Numbered from the stretch's first letter, positions 8,869-17,334 are shown. The stretch is 58,161 bases of DNA from CAZFVY01 sp964522665 (GCA_964522665.1 CAZFVY010000036.1:1-58161); one strand, 5' to 3'. The notes: a model not told the origin generated them from the letters alone. Numbers and translations are program-made.

Positions 8869-9175
8869 AATACTGACATTGTTGCTTGCATGGGTCGCGG
8901 GACTTTTTCTCGGCGCTTTTTTCTTCGGAGGCCTTTGGTGGTCGGTGCGCCGGGGCGTTGCTTCCAAACATCCGGCGCTTTGGTTTCTGGGTAGCGCGCT
9001 CGTGCGGATGAGTGTCGTTTTGGCCGGATTTTATTTTATCGGACGGGAGCATTGGGAGCGGCTGTTGCTTTGTCTCCTCGGATTTGTCATTGCGCGTTTC
9101 CTCGTGATTGTGATAACCCGCAGACCGGTCGAACGCCACACCTCCCCGGCAAAGGAGGCCAGCCATGCGCCTTAG
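8861..9175 (+). CDS. atpR: N-type ATPase accessory membrane protein AtpR
   Basis: This 104-residue hydrophobic protein has three likely membrane helices, at roughly residues 3-25, 38-58 and 65-87. The ATG at 8861 follows GGAGGA at 8850-8855 and overlaps the atpQ stop by 8 bp. The segment FLGSALVRMSVVLAGFYF matches the conserved core of AtpR, a small subunit found only in N-ATPase operons, always between atpQ and atpB. Its function is unknown; proposals include c-ring assembly or interaction with the ion path of subunit a. Confidence 0.85.
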   Translation: MNEILTLLLAWVAGLFLGAFFFGGLWWSVRRGVASKHPALWFLGSALVRMSVVLAGFYFIGREHWERLLLCLLGFVIARFLVIVITRRPVERHTSPAKEASHAP

Positions 9176-9860
9176 TCCCGACCAAATGATCTTTTGGCAA
9201 CATGGTTTTCTCAAACTCAACGGCACAATTGTGTTCACATGGGGACTGATGCTCGTAATGGTAGTTGGCTCAAAACTCATCACGCGAAAACTTTCCACGG
9301 GCCTGGAACGATCCCGTTGGCAGAACCTTTTGGAAATCGTCGTCACCGGCATCCAGAAACAAATCGAAGAAGTCGGTCTGCCTCATCCGGAAAAATATAT
9401 TGGCTTTCTTGGCACGCTCTTTCTGTTTGTCGCCCTGGCCGCCCTCTGCACGATCGTTCCCGGCTATGAACCCCCCACCGGCTCGCTCTCAACCACGGCC
9501 GCGCTGGCGCTGTGTGTCTTCGTGGCGGTACCACTTTTCGGCATTGAGGAGCAAGGTCTGGGGGGTTACCTCAAGTCCTATGTGGAACCAACCATTATCA
9601 TGCTGCCGTTTAATATCATCAGCGAACTTTCGCGCACGCTCGCGTTGGCGGTTCGTTTGTTCGGCAACATGATGAGCGGGGCGATGATCATCGCTATTCT
9701 GCTGACCATTACGCCGTTCGTCTTTCCGATCATCATGACATTGCTCGGTCTGCTCACGGGCATGGTGCAGGCCTACATTTTTAGCATTCTAGCCGCAGTT
9801 TACATCGCGGCCGCCACCCGCACGCGCAAAACCAAGCCCGCACTATTGCCCAAAACCTGA
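9165..9860 (+). CDS. atpB: N-type ATPase subunit a
   Basis: The 231-residue membrane stator subunit provides the ion half-channels against the c ring. The essential stator Arg is Arg164 in ELSRTLALAVRLFGNMMSG, matching the LRLFGN motif of E. coli subunit a. Further helices follow (MIIAILLTITPFVF and MVQAYIFSILAAVYIAAA). The coding sequence overlaps atpR by 11 bp, starting at ATG 9165. It is somewhat shorter than E. coli subunit a because of a short N-terminus, as is usual in N-ATPases. Confidence 0.95.
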   Translation: MRLSPDQMIFWQHGFLKLNGTIVFTWGLMLVMVVGSKLITRKLSTGLERSRWQNLLEIVVTGIQKQIEEVGLPHPEKYIGFLGTLFLFVALAALCTIVPGYEPPTGSLSTTAALALCVFVAVPLFGIEEQGLGGYLKSYVEPTIIMLPFNIISELSRTLALAVRLFGNMMSGAMIIAILLTITPFVFPIIMTLLGLLTGMVQAYIFSILAAVYIAAATRTRKTKPALLPKT

Positions 9861-9890
9861 ACCAACAATACAGCAGCCGAAGGAATTTCT

Positions 9891-10181
9891 ATGGATAGCA
9901 TGACTCTCATTGCCGTCGCCTCAATCGTCACCGCCGGAATTACGACCAGCCTGGGATGTATGATGCCAGCGCTGGGTGAGGGGAAGGCGGTGGCGACGGC
10001 GTTAACGGCGCTGGCGCAGCAGCCCGACGCTTCCGCAACCATCACTCGAACCCTTTTCGTCGGTCTGGCGATGATCGAGTCCACAGCCATCTATTGCTTC
10101 GTGGTCTCGATGATCCTCATTTTTGCCAACCCATTCTGGAATCACGTGATCGCCGGGGCAGCCCAGGCGGCAGGAAAGTGA
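9891..10181 (+). CDS. atpE: N-type ATPase subunit c with carboxylates in both helices
   Basis: This 96-residue hairpin proteolipid forms the rotor ring. Helix 2 carries the ion-binding Glu63 in IESTAIYC, with Ser64, Thr65 and Tyr68 in the spacing of known sodium-binding c subunits. Aligned on the QPDA loop, helix 1 has Glu30 where the Ilyobacter c subunit has its sodium-ligand Gln32, so two carboxylates face one site. Such double-Glu sites are known from N-ATPase c rings; the Burkholderia pseudomallei example was reported as a large, proton-selective ring, so sodium coupling should not be assumed. A clear AAGGAA site (9880-9885) precedes the ATG. Confidence 0.95.
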   Translation: MDSMTLIAVASIVTAGITTSLGCMMPALGEGKAVATALTALAQQPDASATITRTLFVGLAMIESTAIYCFVVSMILIFANPFWNHVIAGAAQAAGK

Positions 10182-10185
10182 ACCT

Positions 10186-11007
10186 ATGCTGATTGACTGG
10201 TTCACGGTTGGCGCCCAAGCGCTCAACTTCCTCATCCTGGTCTGGTTGATGAAGCGCTTCCTCTACCAACCCATCCTCCACGCCATTGACGCGCGGGAAA
10301 AGCGAATCGCCGGGGAACTCGCTGACGCCGACACAAAAAAGGTCGAAGCCCAGAAGGAGCATCTCGAATTTCAAAAGAAGAACGAGGAGTTCGACCAGCA
10401 ACGTGCCGCGCTGTTGACCAAGGCAACCGACGAAGCGAAAGCCGAACGGCAGCGACTCCTCGACGAAGCCCGCAAAGCGGCTGATGCCTGGAGCGCCAAG
10501 CGGCAGGCATCGCTGCTCAACGATGCTCAAACCCTGAATCAAGCCCTCAGTCACCGCGCGCAGCGGGAAGTGTTTGCCATCGCCCGCAAGGCGCTGGCGG
10601 ATCTCGCCACGACAAGCCTGGAAGAGCGGATGGTCGAAGTATTCACGCGTCATTTGCGCGAGCTGGACGGCAACACGAAAGGCGGCCTTGCCGAGGCGAT
10701 CAGGAGCGCGGCGGAGCCTGCTCTCGTGCGCAGCGCGTTCGACCTGCCAGCCGCCCAACGCGCGGTAATCCAAAACGCTCTCAACGAAACGTTTTCGGCT
10801 GACCTTCGCCTTCGCTTTGAAGTCGCGCCGGAGCTGGTCAGTGGAATTGAAATCATGACGAATGGACAAAAAGCGGGTTGGAGCATCGCCGATTACCTCA
10901 CGTCACTCGAAAAGGGCGTCGGCGAACTTCTGAAAGAGCAGGACAAGCCGCAACCCAAGGTCGAACCCAAACCGGATGAGCCCGTTCTTGCGGCAAAGAG
11001 CCAATGA
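10186..11007 (+). CDS. atpF: N-type ATPase b subunit fused to a delta-like domain
   Basis: The 273 residues are much longer than a standard b subunit (about 156). The N-terminal helix (residues 8-24) anchors it in the membrane. A long charged coiled coil to about residue 130 forms the peripheral stalk. Residues about 178-245, including SAFDLPAAQRAVIQNAL, LRLRFEVAPELVSGIEI and the GWSIADYL region, resemble the C-terminal domain of subunit delta (OSCP). No separate delta gene exists in the operon, so this domain probably attaches the stalk to alpha. A Pro/Lys/Glu tail of about 20 residues follows. It overlaps atpA by ATGA. Confidence 0.9.
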   Translation: MLIDWFTVGAQALNFLILVWLMKRFLYQPILHAIDAREKRIAGELADADTKKVEAQKEHLEFQKKNEEFDQQRAALLTKATDEAKAERQRLLDEARKAADAWSAKRQASLLNDAQTLNQALSHRAQREVFAIARKALADLATTSLEERMVEVFTRHLRELDGNTKGGLAEAIRSAAEPALVRSAFDLPAAQRAVIQNALNETFSADLRLRFEVAPELVSGIEIMTNGQKAGWSIADYLTSLEKGVGELLKEQDKPQPKVEPKPDEPVLAAKSQ

Positions 11008-12779
11008 ACACCGCTCCCGACAATTTGCAGAGCGTCTTCGACCGCACGTTCGCTGGAATCTGTCAGGGGCGGGAAGCCTTTACGCCACAACTGACGCCGC
11101 GCGAAGTCGGCACGATCATAAGTGTTTCCACGGCGATCGCGCGGGTTTCCGGCCTTCCCAGTGTGGGCTTTGAGGAGTTGGTGAAGTTTCCCGGCGGTGT
11201 CCTCGGCATCGCGTTCAACGTTGACGAGGACGAAATTGGCGTTGTGCTGCTCGGCGAATATTCGCATTTGCACGCAGGCAATGAAGTCGAGCGCACCGGC
11301 CGCGTCATGGACGTGGCGGTGGGAGACGGATTGCTCGGGCGCGTCATCGACCCGCTTGGCAGGCCGCTCGATGTCCAAGGGCCGGTGGCCGCCAGTGAGC
11401 GACTGCCCATCGAACGTCCCGCCGTGGCGATCATGGATCGCGCTCCGGTCATAGCGCCGCTCCAGACCGGCCTCAAAGTCATTGACGCGCTCATTCCCAT
11501 CGGCCACGGCCAGCGCGAATTGATCCTCGGTGACCGTCGAACTGGCAAGACGGCCATCGCTCTAGACACCATTCTCAATCAACGCGACCGGAATGTCGTA
11601 TGCGTCTATTGCGCCATTGGCCAGCGGGCGTCCGCCGTCGCCAAGGTCGTGGCCAACCTCCGCGAAAAAGGCGCCATGGATTACACCGTGGTGGTCGTTA
11701 CCGAGGGCAACGATCCGCCCGGCCTCGCCTACATTGCGCCTTATGCGGCCACCAGCATTGCAGAACATTTTATGGAGGCGGGTCGCGATGTGCTGATCGT
11801 CTATGATGACCTCACTCACCATGCGCGCGCCTATCGCGAGCTTTCCCTCTTGCTCCGCCGACCGCCCGGACGGGAAGCCTTTCCGGGTGACATTTTCTAT
11901 ATTCATTCGCGGCTTTTGGAACGGGCGACTCATCTGCGCAAAGAACGCGGCGGCGGTTCGCTCACGGCGCTCCCCATCATCGAGACCGAGGCGCAGAACA
12001 TTTCCGCCTACATTCCAACGAACCTCATTTCCATCACGGACGGGCAGATCTACCTCTCGCCGTCGCTCTTTGAGTTGGGAGTTCTGCCGGCGGTGGATGT
12101 TGCCAAATCCGTTTCGCGCGTGGGCGGCAAAGCGCAGCGCGCGGCCTACCGCGCGGTGGCGGGCGACCTCAAGCTCGCGTACGCGCAGTTCGAGGAACTC
12201 GAAACATTCTCAAGGTTCGGCGCCCGGCTTGATGACGACACGCGCAAGATCATCGAACATGGCCGGCGAATCCGCGCCTGCCTCAAGCAACCCGAGTTTT
12301 CGCCGGTACCCGTGCCCGGGCAAATCGCAATTCTGCTGGCTTTGACGGCGAACCTTTTCGACCCGGTGGCGTTGGACCGGATGAAGGATGCCGCGCGCGC
12401 GGTGCAAGAAGCGGCGACCAGAATCCCAGCGCAGGTGAGCGCGCGATTCGAAACCGCCGATGAGTTAAGTGATGCGGATCGCAAGATGATACTCGAAGTT
12501 GCCCGCCAATCGCTTGCGCCTTTTCAACCCAAACCGGAAGCCAAATCTGAGAAGCCTGACCAAAAGACCGACAAGAAAGCCGAACCGGAAGGAAAGGACG
12601 GGAACAAGTCAGAATCCAATCCGAACAAATCCGTACCTACGGTCGGACAAAAGGCCGACTCCAAACCCGAACTCAATATCGATCCGAAACCCGCACCCAC
12701 CAACGGAGGCAAGCCCGACGCAACGCCAAAGGCCAAAGCCCGGGCAGAAGCCAAAGGAGCACCGGAGCCTTCAAAATGA
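11004..12779 (+). CDS. atpA: N-type ATPase subunit alpha with long low-complexity tail
   Basis: This is the non-catalytic nucleotide-binding subunit of F1. The P-loop GDRRTGKT is at residues 176-183, and AYIPTNLISITDGQIYL marks the conserved alpha core. The family core ends near residue 510. It is followed by about 80 residues made of Lys, Pro, Glu, Asp and Asn with no hydrophobic positions, which should be disordered. Related tails occur on beta and b in this operon. The stop overlaps the start of the VIT-family gene by ATGA, so that gene is tightly coupled to atpA. Confidence 0.97.
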   Translation: MNTAPDNLQSVFDRTFAGICQGREAFTPQLTPREVGTIISVSTAIARVSGLPSVGFEELVKFPGGVLGIAFNVDEDEIGVVLLGEYSHLHAGNEVERTGRVMDVAVGDGLLGRVIDPLGRPLDVQGPVAASERLPIERPAVAIMDRAPVIAPLQTGLKVIDALIPIGHGQRELILGDRRTGKTAIALDTILNQRDRNVVCVYCAIGQRASAVAKVVANLREKGAMDYTVVVVTEGNDPPGLAYIAPYAATSIAEHFMEAGRDVLIVYDDLTHHARAYRELSLLLRRPPGREAFPGDIFYIHSRLLERATHLRKERGGGSLTALPIIETEAQNISAYIPTNLISITDGQIYLSPSLFELGVLPAVDVAKSVSRVGGKAQRAAYRAVAGDLKLAYAQFEELETFSRFGARLDDDTRKIIEHGRRIRACLKQPEFSPVPVPGQIAILLALTANLFDPVALDRMKDAARAVQEAATRIPAQVSARFETADELSDADRKMILEVARQSLAPFQPKPEAKSEKPDQKTDKKAEPEGKDGNKSESNPNKSVPTVGQKADSKPELNIDPKPAPTNGGKPDATPKAKARAEAKGAPEPSK

Positions 12780-13465
12780 AACATCATGAAATCCATCGAA
12801 CCCACCGCCTTGGGTGGCTCCGCGCCGCGGTGCTCGGCGCCAACGACGGGATTGTCTCCACGGCAAGTTTGATCGTGGGCGTGGCTGCCGCCGAATCTAG
12901 CCGCAGCAGCGTGCTGGTCGCCGGCATGGCCGGGTTGGTGGCGGGCGCGATGTCGATGGCTGCCGGCGAATATGTTTCCGTCAGTTCCCAATCGGACACC
13001 GAGCGCGCGGATTTGGACCGGGAACGGGAAGAGTTGGCCACGGACGGCGCAAACGAACATGCCGAACTAGCCGCCATCTATGTCGCCCGTGGACTCGATG
13101 TCGGGCTCGCCGGGCAGGTGGCCGCGCAATTGATGGCCAAGGATGCCCTCGGCGCCCATGCCCGCGATGAACTCGGCATTTCCGAATCGTCGGGCGCGCG
13201 GCCGGTCCAAGCCGCCTTCGCGTCGGCGGGCAGTTTCACCATCGGCGCCTTCCTGCCTCTCCTGCTGGTTCTCCTTGTGCCTCGATCGGCCTTGGTCTGG
13301 ACGGTGTCCGGCGGCTCTCTGGTGTTCCTCGCGCTGTTGGGATCCCTGGCGGCCCGCGCTGGGGGTTCGCCGGTCTGGAACTCGGTTGCACGAGTGACCT
13401 TCTGGGGCGCGCTGGCGATGGCGTTGACTGCCGGCGTGGGAACCCTGTTTGGAGCCACCCTTTGA
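12776..13465 (+). CDS. VIT1/CCC1-family Fe2+/Mn2+ transporter embedded in the ATPase operon
   Basis: This 229-residue membrane protein has the VIT1/CCC1 pattern. The first helix begins LRAAVLGANDGIVSTASLIVGV, a hallmark of the family. The second helix contains MAGLVAGAMSMAAGEYVSVSSQSDTE, with its conserved Met and Glu. A cytosolic Glu-rich helical region lies near residues 80-120, and three hydrophobic segments complete the C-terminus. Family members export iron or manganese from the cytosol, often by proton antiport. It overlaps atpA by 4 bp and lies 24 bp before atpG, splitting two ATPase genes that are normally adjacent. The coupling suggests co-translation; a functional link to ion gradients is inference. 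Confidence 0.93.
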   Translation: MKHHEIHRTHRLGWLRAAVLGANDGIVSTASLIVGVAAAESSRSSVLVAGMAGLVAGAMSMAAGEYVSVSSQSDTERADLDREREELATDGANEHAELAAIYVARGLDVGLAGQVAAQLMAKDALGAHARDELGISESSGARPVQAAFASAGSFTIGAFLPLLLVLLVPRSALVWTVSGGSLVFLALLGSLAARAGGSPVWNSVARVTFWGALAMALTAGVGTLFGATL

Positions 13466-13489
13466 ACCCTGTCTGACCGAGAAATTACC

Positions 13490-14383
13490 GTGAGCGACAC
13501 CACCGCGAGTCTGCGCCGAAAAATAAGCAGCGCGGGCGACCTCCAATCCGTCGTCCGCACGATGAAAGCTCTGGCCGCTTCGAGCATCGGGCAATACGAG
13601 AAATCAGTGCGTGCGTTGGGTGACTACTATCGAACCGTCGAGTTTGGGCTGGGCGCGTGCTTTCGGGAAAGCGAACCAGCGACTTTGATGGTGGAGCGGA
13701 ACGGCCAAACGGATGGCGGCGCGATTGGCGCAGTCGTGTTTGGTTCAGATCAAGGACTGGTTGGGCAGTTTAATGACGTGGTGGCCGATTTTGCGGTGAA
13801 GACTCTGGCTGCTCTGCCTGGCAAACCCCACGTCTGGGCCGTCGGCGAGCGAGTTCACGCACGGCTGACGGATGCTGGCTTGCCGCCGATAGGATTGTTC
13901 ACCGTACCGAATTCCGTCCAGGCCATCACTCCGCTCGTCGGAGAAATTCAAATCGAAAGCGAGTCGCACCGTGCCCAAGGCGAATATGCGCAGCTTTACC
14001 TCTTCCACAATCGCCCCAAATCCGCCGCGCTCTACGAACCGGTCAGCCAGCGTTTGCTTCCACTCGACTCGGATTGGGCTCAAACACTGGCCAAAACCCA
14101 CTGGCCGACGAAGACCTTACCCGAGGTTATGGGTGGAGGCACAGCGACGCTCCGCGCACTCATTCGCGAGTATCTGTTCATCTCGCTGTTCCGTGCGTGT
14201 GCCGAATCCCTCGCGAGCGAGAACGCGAGCCGCCTGGCGGCGATGCAGCGCGCCGATAAAAACATTGATGACCTGCTGGAGCATCTCCACGGTACATTCC
14301 ACCGTTTGCGCCAAAGCGGCATTGACGAGGAACTCTTTGACGTGATCTCTGGTTTTGAGGCGTTGTCGGGAAAGAAAACGTGA
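13490..14383 (+). CDS. atpG: N-type ATPase subunit gamma
   Basis: This 297-residue central shaft rotates inside the alpha3beta3 head. The N-terminal helix (SLRRKISSAGDLQSVVRTMKALAAS) and the C-terminal helix (ENASRLAAMQRADKNIDDLL) form the coiled coil, and GAVVFGSDQGLVGQFN marks the Rossmann-like middle domain. Translation starts at GTG 13490, the only plausible start; no ATG lies nearby. It is the last gene of the operon and is convergent with the next gene on the minus strand. It completes a full N-ATPase set without atpH and without the I subunit seen in classical operons. Confidence 0.95.
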   Translation: MSDTTASLRRKISSAGDLQSVVRTMKALAASSIGQYEKSVRALGDYYRTVEFGLGACFRESEPATLMVERNGQTDGGAIGAVVFGSDQGLVGQFNDVVADFAVKTLAALPGKPHVWAVGERVHARLTDAGLPPIGLFTVPNSVQAITPLVGEIQIESESHRAQGEYAQLYLFHNRPKSAALYEPVSQRLLPLDSDWAQTLAKTHWPTKTLPEVMGGGTATLRALIREYLFISLFRACAESLASENASRLAAMQRADKNIDDLLEHLHGTFHRLRQSGIDEELFDVISGFEALSGKKT

Positions 14384-14386
14384 CTG

Positions 14387-14461
14387 AGATGCCAGTCGAT
14401 CGCCTCCTTAGTTTTCCTTCGAAAATCAAGAATTTTACGAGGGTTCGATTCCCGGCATTTG
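14387..14461 (+). other. degenerate tRNA/tmRNA-like 3' end (possible attachment site remnant)
   Basis: Just after the atpG stop, positions 14437-14454 read CGAGGGTTCGATTCCCGG, which matches the T-loop consensus (GGTTCGANTCC) and is close to typical tmRNA and tRNA 3' ends. AGATGCC at 14387-14393 could pair with GGCATTT at 14454-14460 (seven pairs, one a G-T wobble), giving a tRNA-sized span. However, the T stem has only three good pairs, no D-loop GG is seen and no CCA follows. It is not a functional tRNA by eye; an integration scar or chance similarity are both possible. Confidence 0.25.
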
Positions 14462-14464
14462 GGC

Positions 14465-16573
14465 TTAGTGACCAGCCGGCTTGGCATCTGCCACCGCAGG
14501 TGGCTGCGGCTGGCGAGCCAAGGCGCGCAGGTCCGGTTTTTGGACCCCGAATTGGTTCATCGGAAAATTCCGAAATCCGAGACGCCTGGCCGGCGAGCCC
14601 GCGGAGACGCGGTAGTCGCCGTGCGCGGCGTCCCGAAATCCCGCGTCGCCGCTCAATGAATGTTGGTCGCGCCCGCTCTGCTTCTGCAAGACCACCGCCG
14701 GTGCGATACCCCTTTGGCCGGGCACATGAAGAAAATTCCCATCGCACTCGGCGCCCCACGGCGCGGTCATCCCGATCGGACGATACGGCCCGAAAACAAT
14801 GTTGCGTCGGAAGACGTCCTGGCTGTCCCGGAACCAGACGTGCGGGTGAAATGAATTGTTCACCATGATGTTGTTCTCGCAAACGCGGTAAAAGCCTTCG
14901 CGCAATTTGAGGCCGCCATTGAGACAGAGATTGTCGCGAATTTCGTAGCGCGAGGAACCGTCGTCGAGATCGATGTCCCAGCCGTGATCGCAGCGCCAGC
15001 GGTTGCCGCGCAGGATGTTCGGCTTCACGATGTCCAAGATCGGCACGTCGCGGTCGGCGCCGAGCGTGATCGTGTTCAGGTCCACCCCGGTCAGACCCCA
15101 ATAGCGGTCGCGGCCCCACGAGTTGAACGAGCCGTGATCGCCGGTCTCCTGCACGGTGTCGAACACGTCGCAAAACTCGATGACGTGCCCGCCCCAGGTT
15201 CCTTCCGAGACGTTGATGCCCGCCCGCGGCAAATCGTAAATCGAGCAATGCCGCACGGTGACGCCTTGCGCCATGGAGATTTCCACGCCGGCGGTTTGTT
15301 TCTCCACGCGCCCAGAGCGGTAAATCAGGCAATCGTCCACCAGGCAATCGCCCGGGTAATCCGGGGTCTTTGGTCCCGGCCGTCGGTCAATCGCGGCGAA
15401 ACTCTGGCGCTGCTCGTACTCGAAAAGCGGGCTGCGCGCCGCGGCGGGGTCACCGACGAACGCGATGCCGTTGGCGCCGGCTTCGGCGATGCGGCAACCG
15501 CGAATGACCGCGCGCCGATTGTAGCGGTTGATGAAAATCGCGTTGCCGCCCAATTGATCGAAAAAGCTGTCCGTCAGGGCGCAATCCTCCGTGCCGGTGA
15601 AGAAAGCCGCGCCGCCGCGATAAATCGTCCAGTCGCTGCGCAACAGTGGCTCGCGATTGTCCATGAACGTCCGCGCGGCATGGCGAAACGTCAACCCCTC
15701 GAACCGGACGTAGCGGACCGGCCGCTCCGCGTTCCCCCGCAGCTCGACCAGCTGCCGCAACCGCACGGCCTCGACGGTCGCGGTCGCCAGCGTCACTCCT
15801 TTGGGCGGATAGAAATAGAGCCAATGGCTTTTGGCGTCCAGGTACCACTCGCCCGGCGCGTCCAGTTCCTCGAAGATATTCTCCACGAAGCGGTATTGTT
15901 CGTGCATGCCGAGGCGCCGGTTGTTCTGCCAGCCCCCTTCGTAGGTGACGTCGCCGGCGGCATTCTTACCCGTGATGAGATAGTGAAAGTCACCCCAGAG
16001 ATGACGGTGCATCGCGTGAATGTAGCCTCCGGCCGGGTCGGCCCAACGAGCCGCCCGTTCCCGGCTGAAGGCGCCCGCCGCCCAGCCATTGAAATACCCG
16101 CCGTTGGGATCGTAGTTGGGATAGCGCGCGAGGATTTGGCGTTCGCCGTTGACGAAGAGCTGATCGGTGGCCAAATCGTCCGGGACGCGCGCCTTGAAGA
16201 TGCCGTCGCGATACGGAAGCCAAGTCAAATTCAATTTGAGGCCGCCGCTGATCACGGGGCGCTCGTCCCGGTAGGCGCGAAAGACAACCGGCGCGGACTT
16301 GGTCCCCGAATCCGCCGCGGTCAGAACGAAGGTCTCGGGCAAATAATAAGTTCCACCGCGGAGATAGATCGTGCCACCGACACTCCCGTCGCCGCGGCCT
16401 CGCAAAACGTCGCGAGCGTGGCCGAGGGTCGCGAACGGCCGCCGCAGCGTCCCGGGATTAGCGTCATCACCGTCCGGGGCGACGAACCAGCGGCGCGCGG
16501 CGGTCGCCTCGGGGATGAACAACCCAAGGCAGGCCGCAGCCATGATCATCGTAAGGATGGCGCGCTTGTTCAT
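14465..16573 (-). CDS. secreted right-handed beta-helix protein (pectate-lyase-like fold)
   Basis: The 702 residues start at the ATG at 16573, which gives a signal peptide (MNKRAILTMIMAAACLGLF...ATAA). A TTG 75 bp upstream is in frame but would bury the signal. After it comes WFVAPDGDDANPGTLRRPFATL, the opening strand motif of secreted parallel beta-helix proteins, then many short strand repeats with N/D/G turns (for example GNAIFINRYNRRAVIRGCRIAEAGANGIAFVGD). This fold is typical of polysaccharide lyases, epimerases and some glycoside hydrolases. No catalytic residues can be assigned from sequence alone. It probably acts on a complex glycan outside the cell. It is convergent with atpG. Confidence 0.85.
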   Translation of the reverse strand: MNKRAILTMIMAAACLGLFIPEATAARRWFVAPDGDDANPGTLRRPFATLGHARDVLRGRGDGSVGGTIYLRGGTYYLPETFVLTAADSGTKSAPVVFRAYRDERPVISGGLKLNLTWLPYRDGIFKARVPDDLATDQLFVNGERQILARYPNYDPNGGYFNGWAAGAFSRERAARWADPAGGYIHAMHRHLWGDFHYLITGKNAAGDVTYEGGWQNNRRLGMHEQYRFVENIFEELDAPGEWYLDAKSHWLYFYPPKGVTLATATVEAVRLRQLVELRGNAERPVRYVRFEGLTFRHAARTFMDNREPLLRSDWTIYRGGAAFFTGTEDCALTDSFFDQLGGNAIFINRYNRRAVIRGCRIAEAGANGIAFVGDPAAARSPLFEYEQRQSFAAIDRRPGPKTPDYPGDCLVDDCLIYRSGRVEKQTAGVEISMAQGVTVRHCSIYDLPRAGINVSEGTWGGHVIEFCDVFDTVQETGDHGSFNSWGRDRYWGLTGVDLNTITLGADRDVPILDIVKPNILRGNRWRCDHGWDIDLDDGSSRYEIRDNLCLNGGLKLREGFYRVCENNIMVNNSFHPHVWFRDSQDVFRRNIVFGPYRPIGMTAPWGAECDGNFLHVPGQRGIAPAVVLQKQSGRDQHSLSGDAGFRDAAHGDYRVSAGSPARRLGFRNFPMNQFGVQKPDLRALARQPQPPAVADAKPAGH

Positions 16574-16744
16574 GTCAACCAGGTCGTCTTGTTCCGCAGT
16601 TGTTTGAAGTGAAGCCGCACGCGCGTCGCGGGATGAAGACCTGCGCAATAATTCAAACTAACCTCGCGGGGCCTGGGCCGGCCTCAAACCGGACGCGAAA
16701 CACCAGACGGTCGCTGCGGGCGGAGGCCGCCGCGCTGGCGCCGG

Positions 16745-17176
16745 CTACTTCTCGATCGGCGTCATGACGTTCACGTTTTGGCCCGGAGTCGAAGAGGGGT
16801 CTATGAAATGAACCGAGTTGACGGCCTGCATCTGCACTTTACGGTCCGGATCGCCGAGCAGTAGCTTAACTTCGGCCAACGCTTCCTTGGCCTTTGGGCC
16901 GATTTCCCCGAGCGCGTAGGCCGCCAGGCGACGCAACTCCGGATTAGGGTCCTTCAAGAGCGGAACCAGCGCGGAGACCGCGGAGGCGTCCTTGGCCGTG
17001 GCGATGTCGATGCAAGCGTTTTCCTTGGCGACCTCGTCGGTCCCTTTCAGGTCTTCGATCGCCTTCGAGACATTGACCTTGGTCTTGGGGCCGCCACCGC
17101 CGCCGCACCCAGCCAAGCCAGTGATGGTGAGCATAGCCAAAGCTAAAAGGCAGAGATTGCGCGCGCAGGAATTCAT
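16745..17176 (-). CDS. HEAT-repeat lipoprotein
   Basis: This 143-residue precursor has a lipoprotein signal ending in the lipobox LAGC (Cys24), followed by a Gly-rich linker. The mature part is built of HEAT-like helices, clearest at SALVPLLKDPNPELRRLAAYALGEIGPKAKEAL and then LLLGDPDRKVQMQAV. HEAT repeats mediate protein binding. With a single tract of about three repeats it may be a small periplasmic or outer-membrane scaffold. It shares the strand of the neighbouring beta-helix and DUF1501 genes, with gaps of over 150 bp on both sides. Confidence 0.8.
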   Translation of the reverse strand: MNSCARNLCLLALAMLTITGLAGCGGGGGPKTKVNVSKAIEDLKGTDEVAKENACIDIATAKDASAVSALVPLLKDPNPELRRLAAYALGEIGPKAKEALAEVKLLLGDPDRKVQMQAVNSVHFIDPSSTPGQNVNVMTPIEK

Positions 17177-17334
17177 AGTTTGTTAATGCTAAAACAGAGC
17201 CGTGGAGTCATCAATCAAAATTTAGACCAGCGCGCCGGTCGGTTGTCACGGCGGATTTCGCCAGGGCGCCGGGGGCGAGCCAGCGCGTCAGCATTTAGCC
17301 TTCAGCCTTCCGCCTTGGGCTTCTGCGGCTCCTA

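Noticed and set aside
14387..14461. functional tRNA gene after atpG
   Set aside because: T-loop and acceptor-like pairing are present but the T stem has only three pairs, the D-loop GG and a U33 anticodon loop are absent; kept only as a degenerate remnant.
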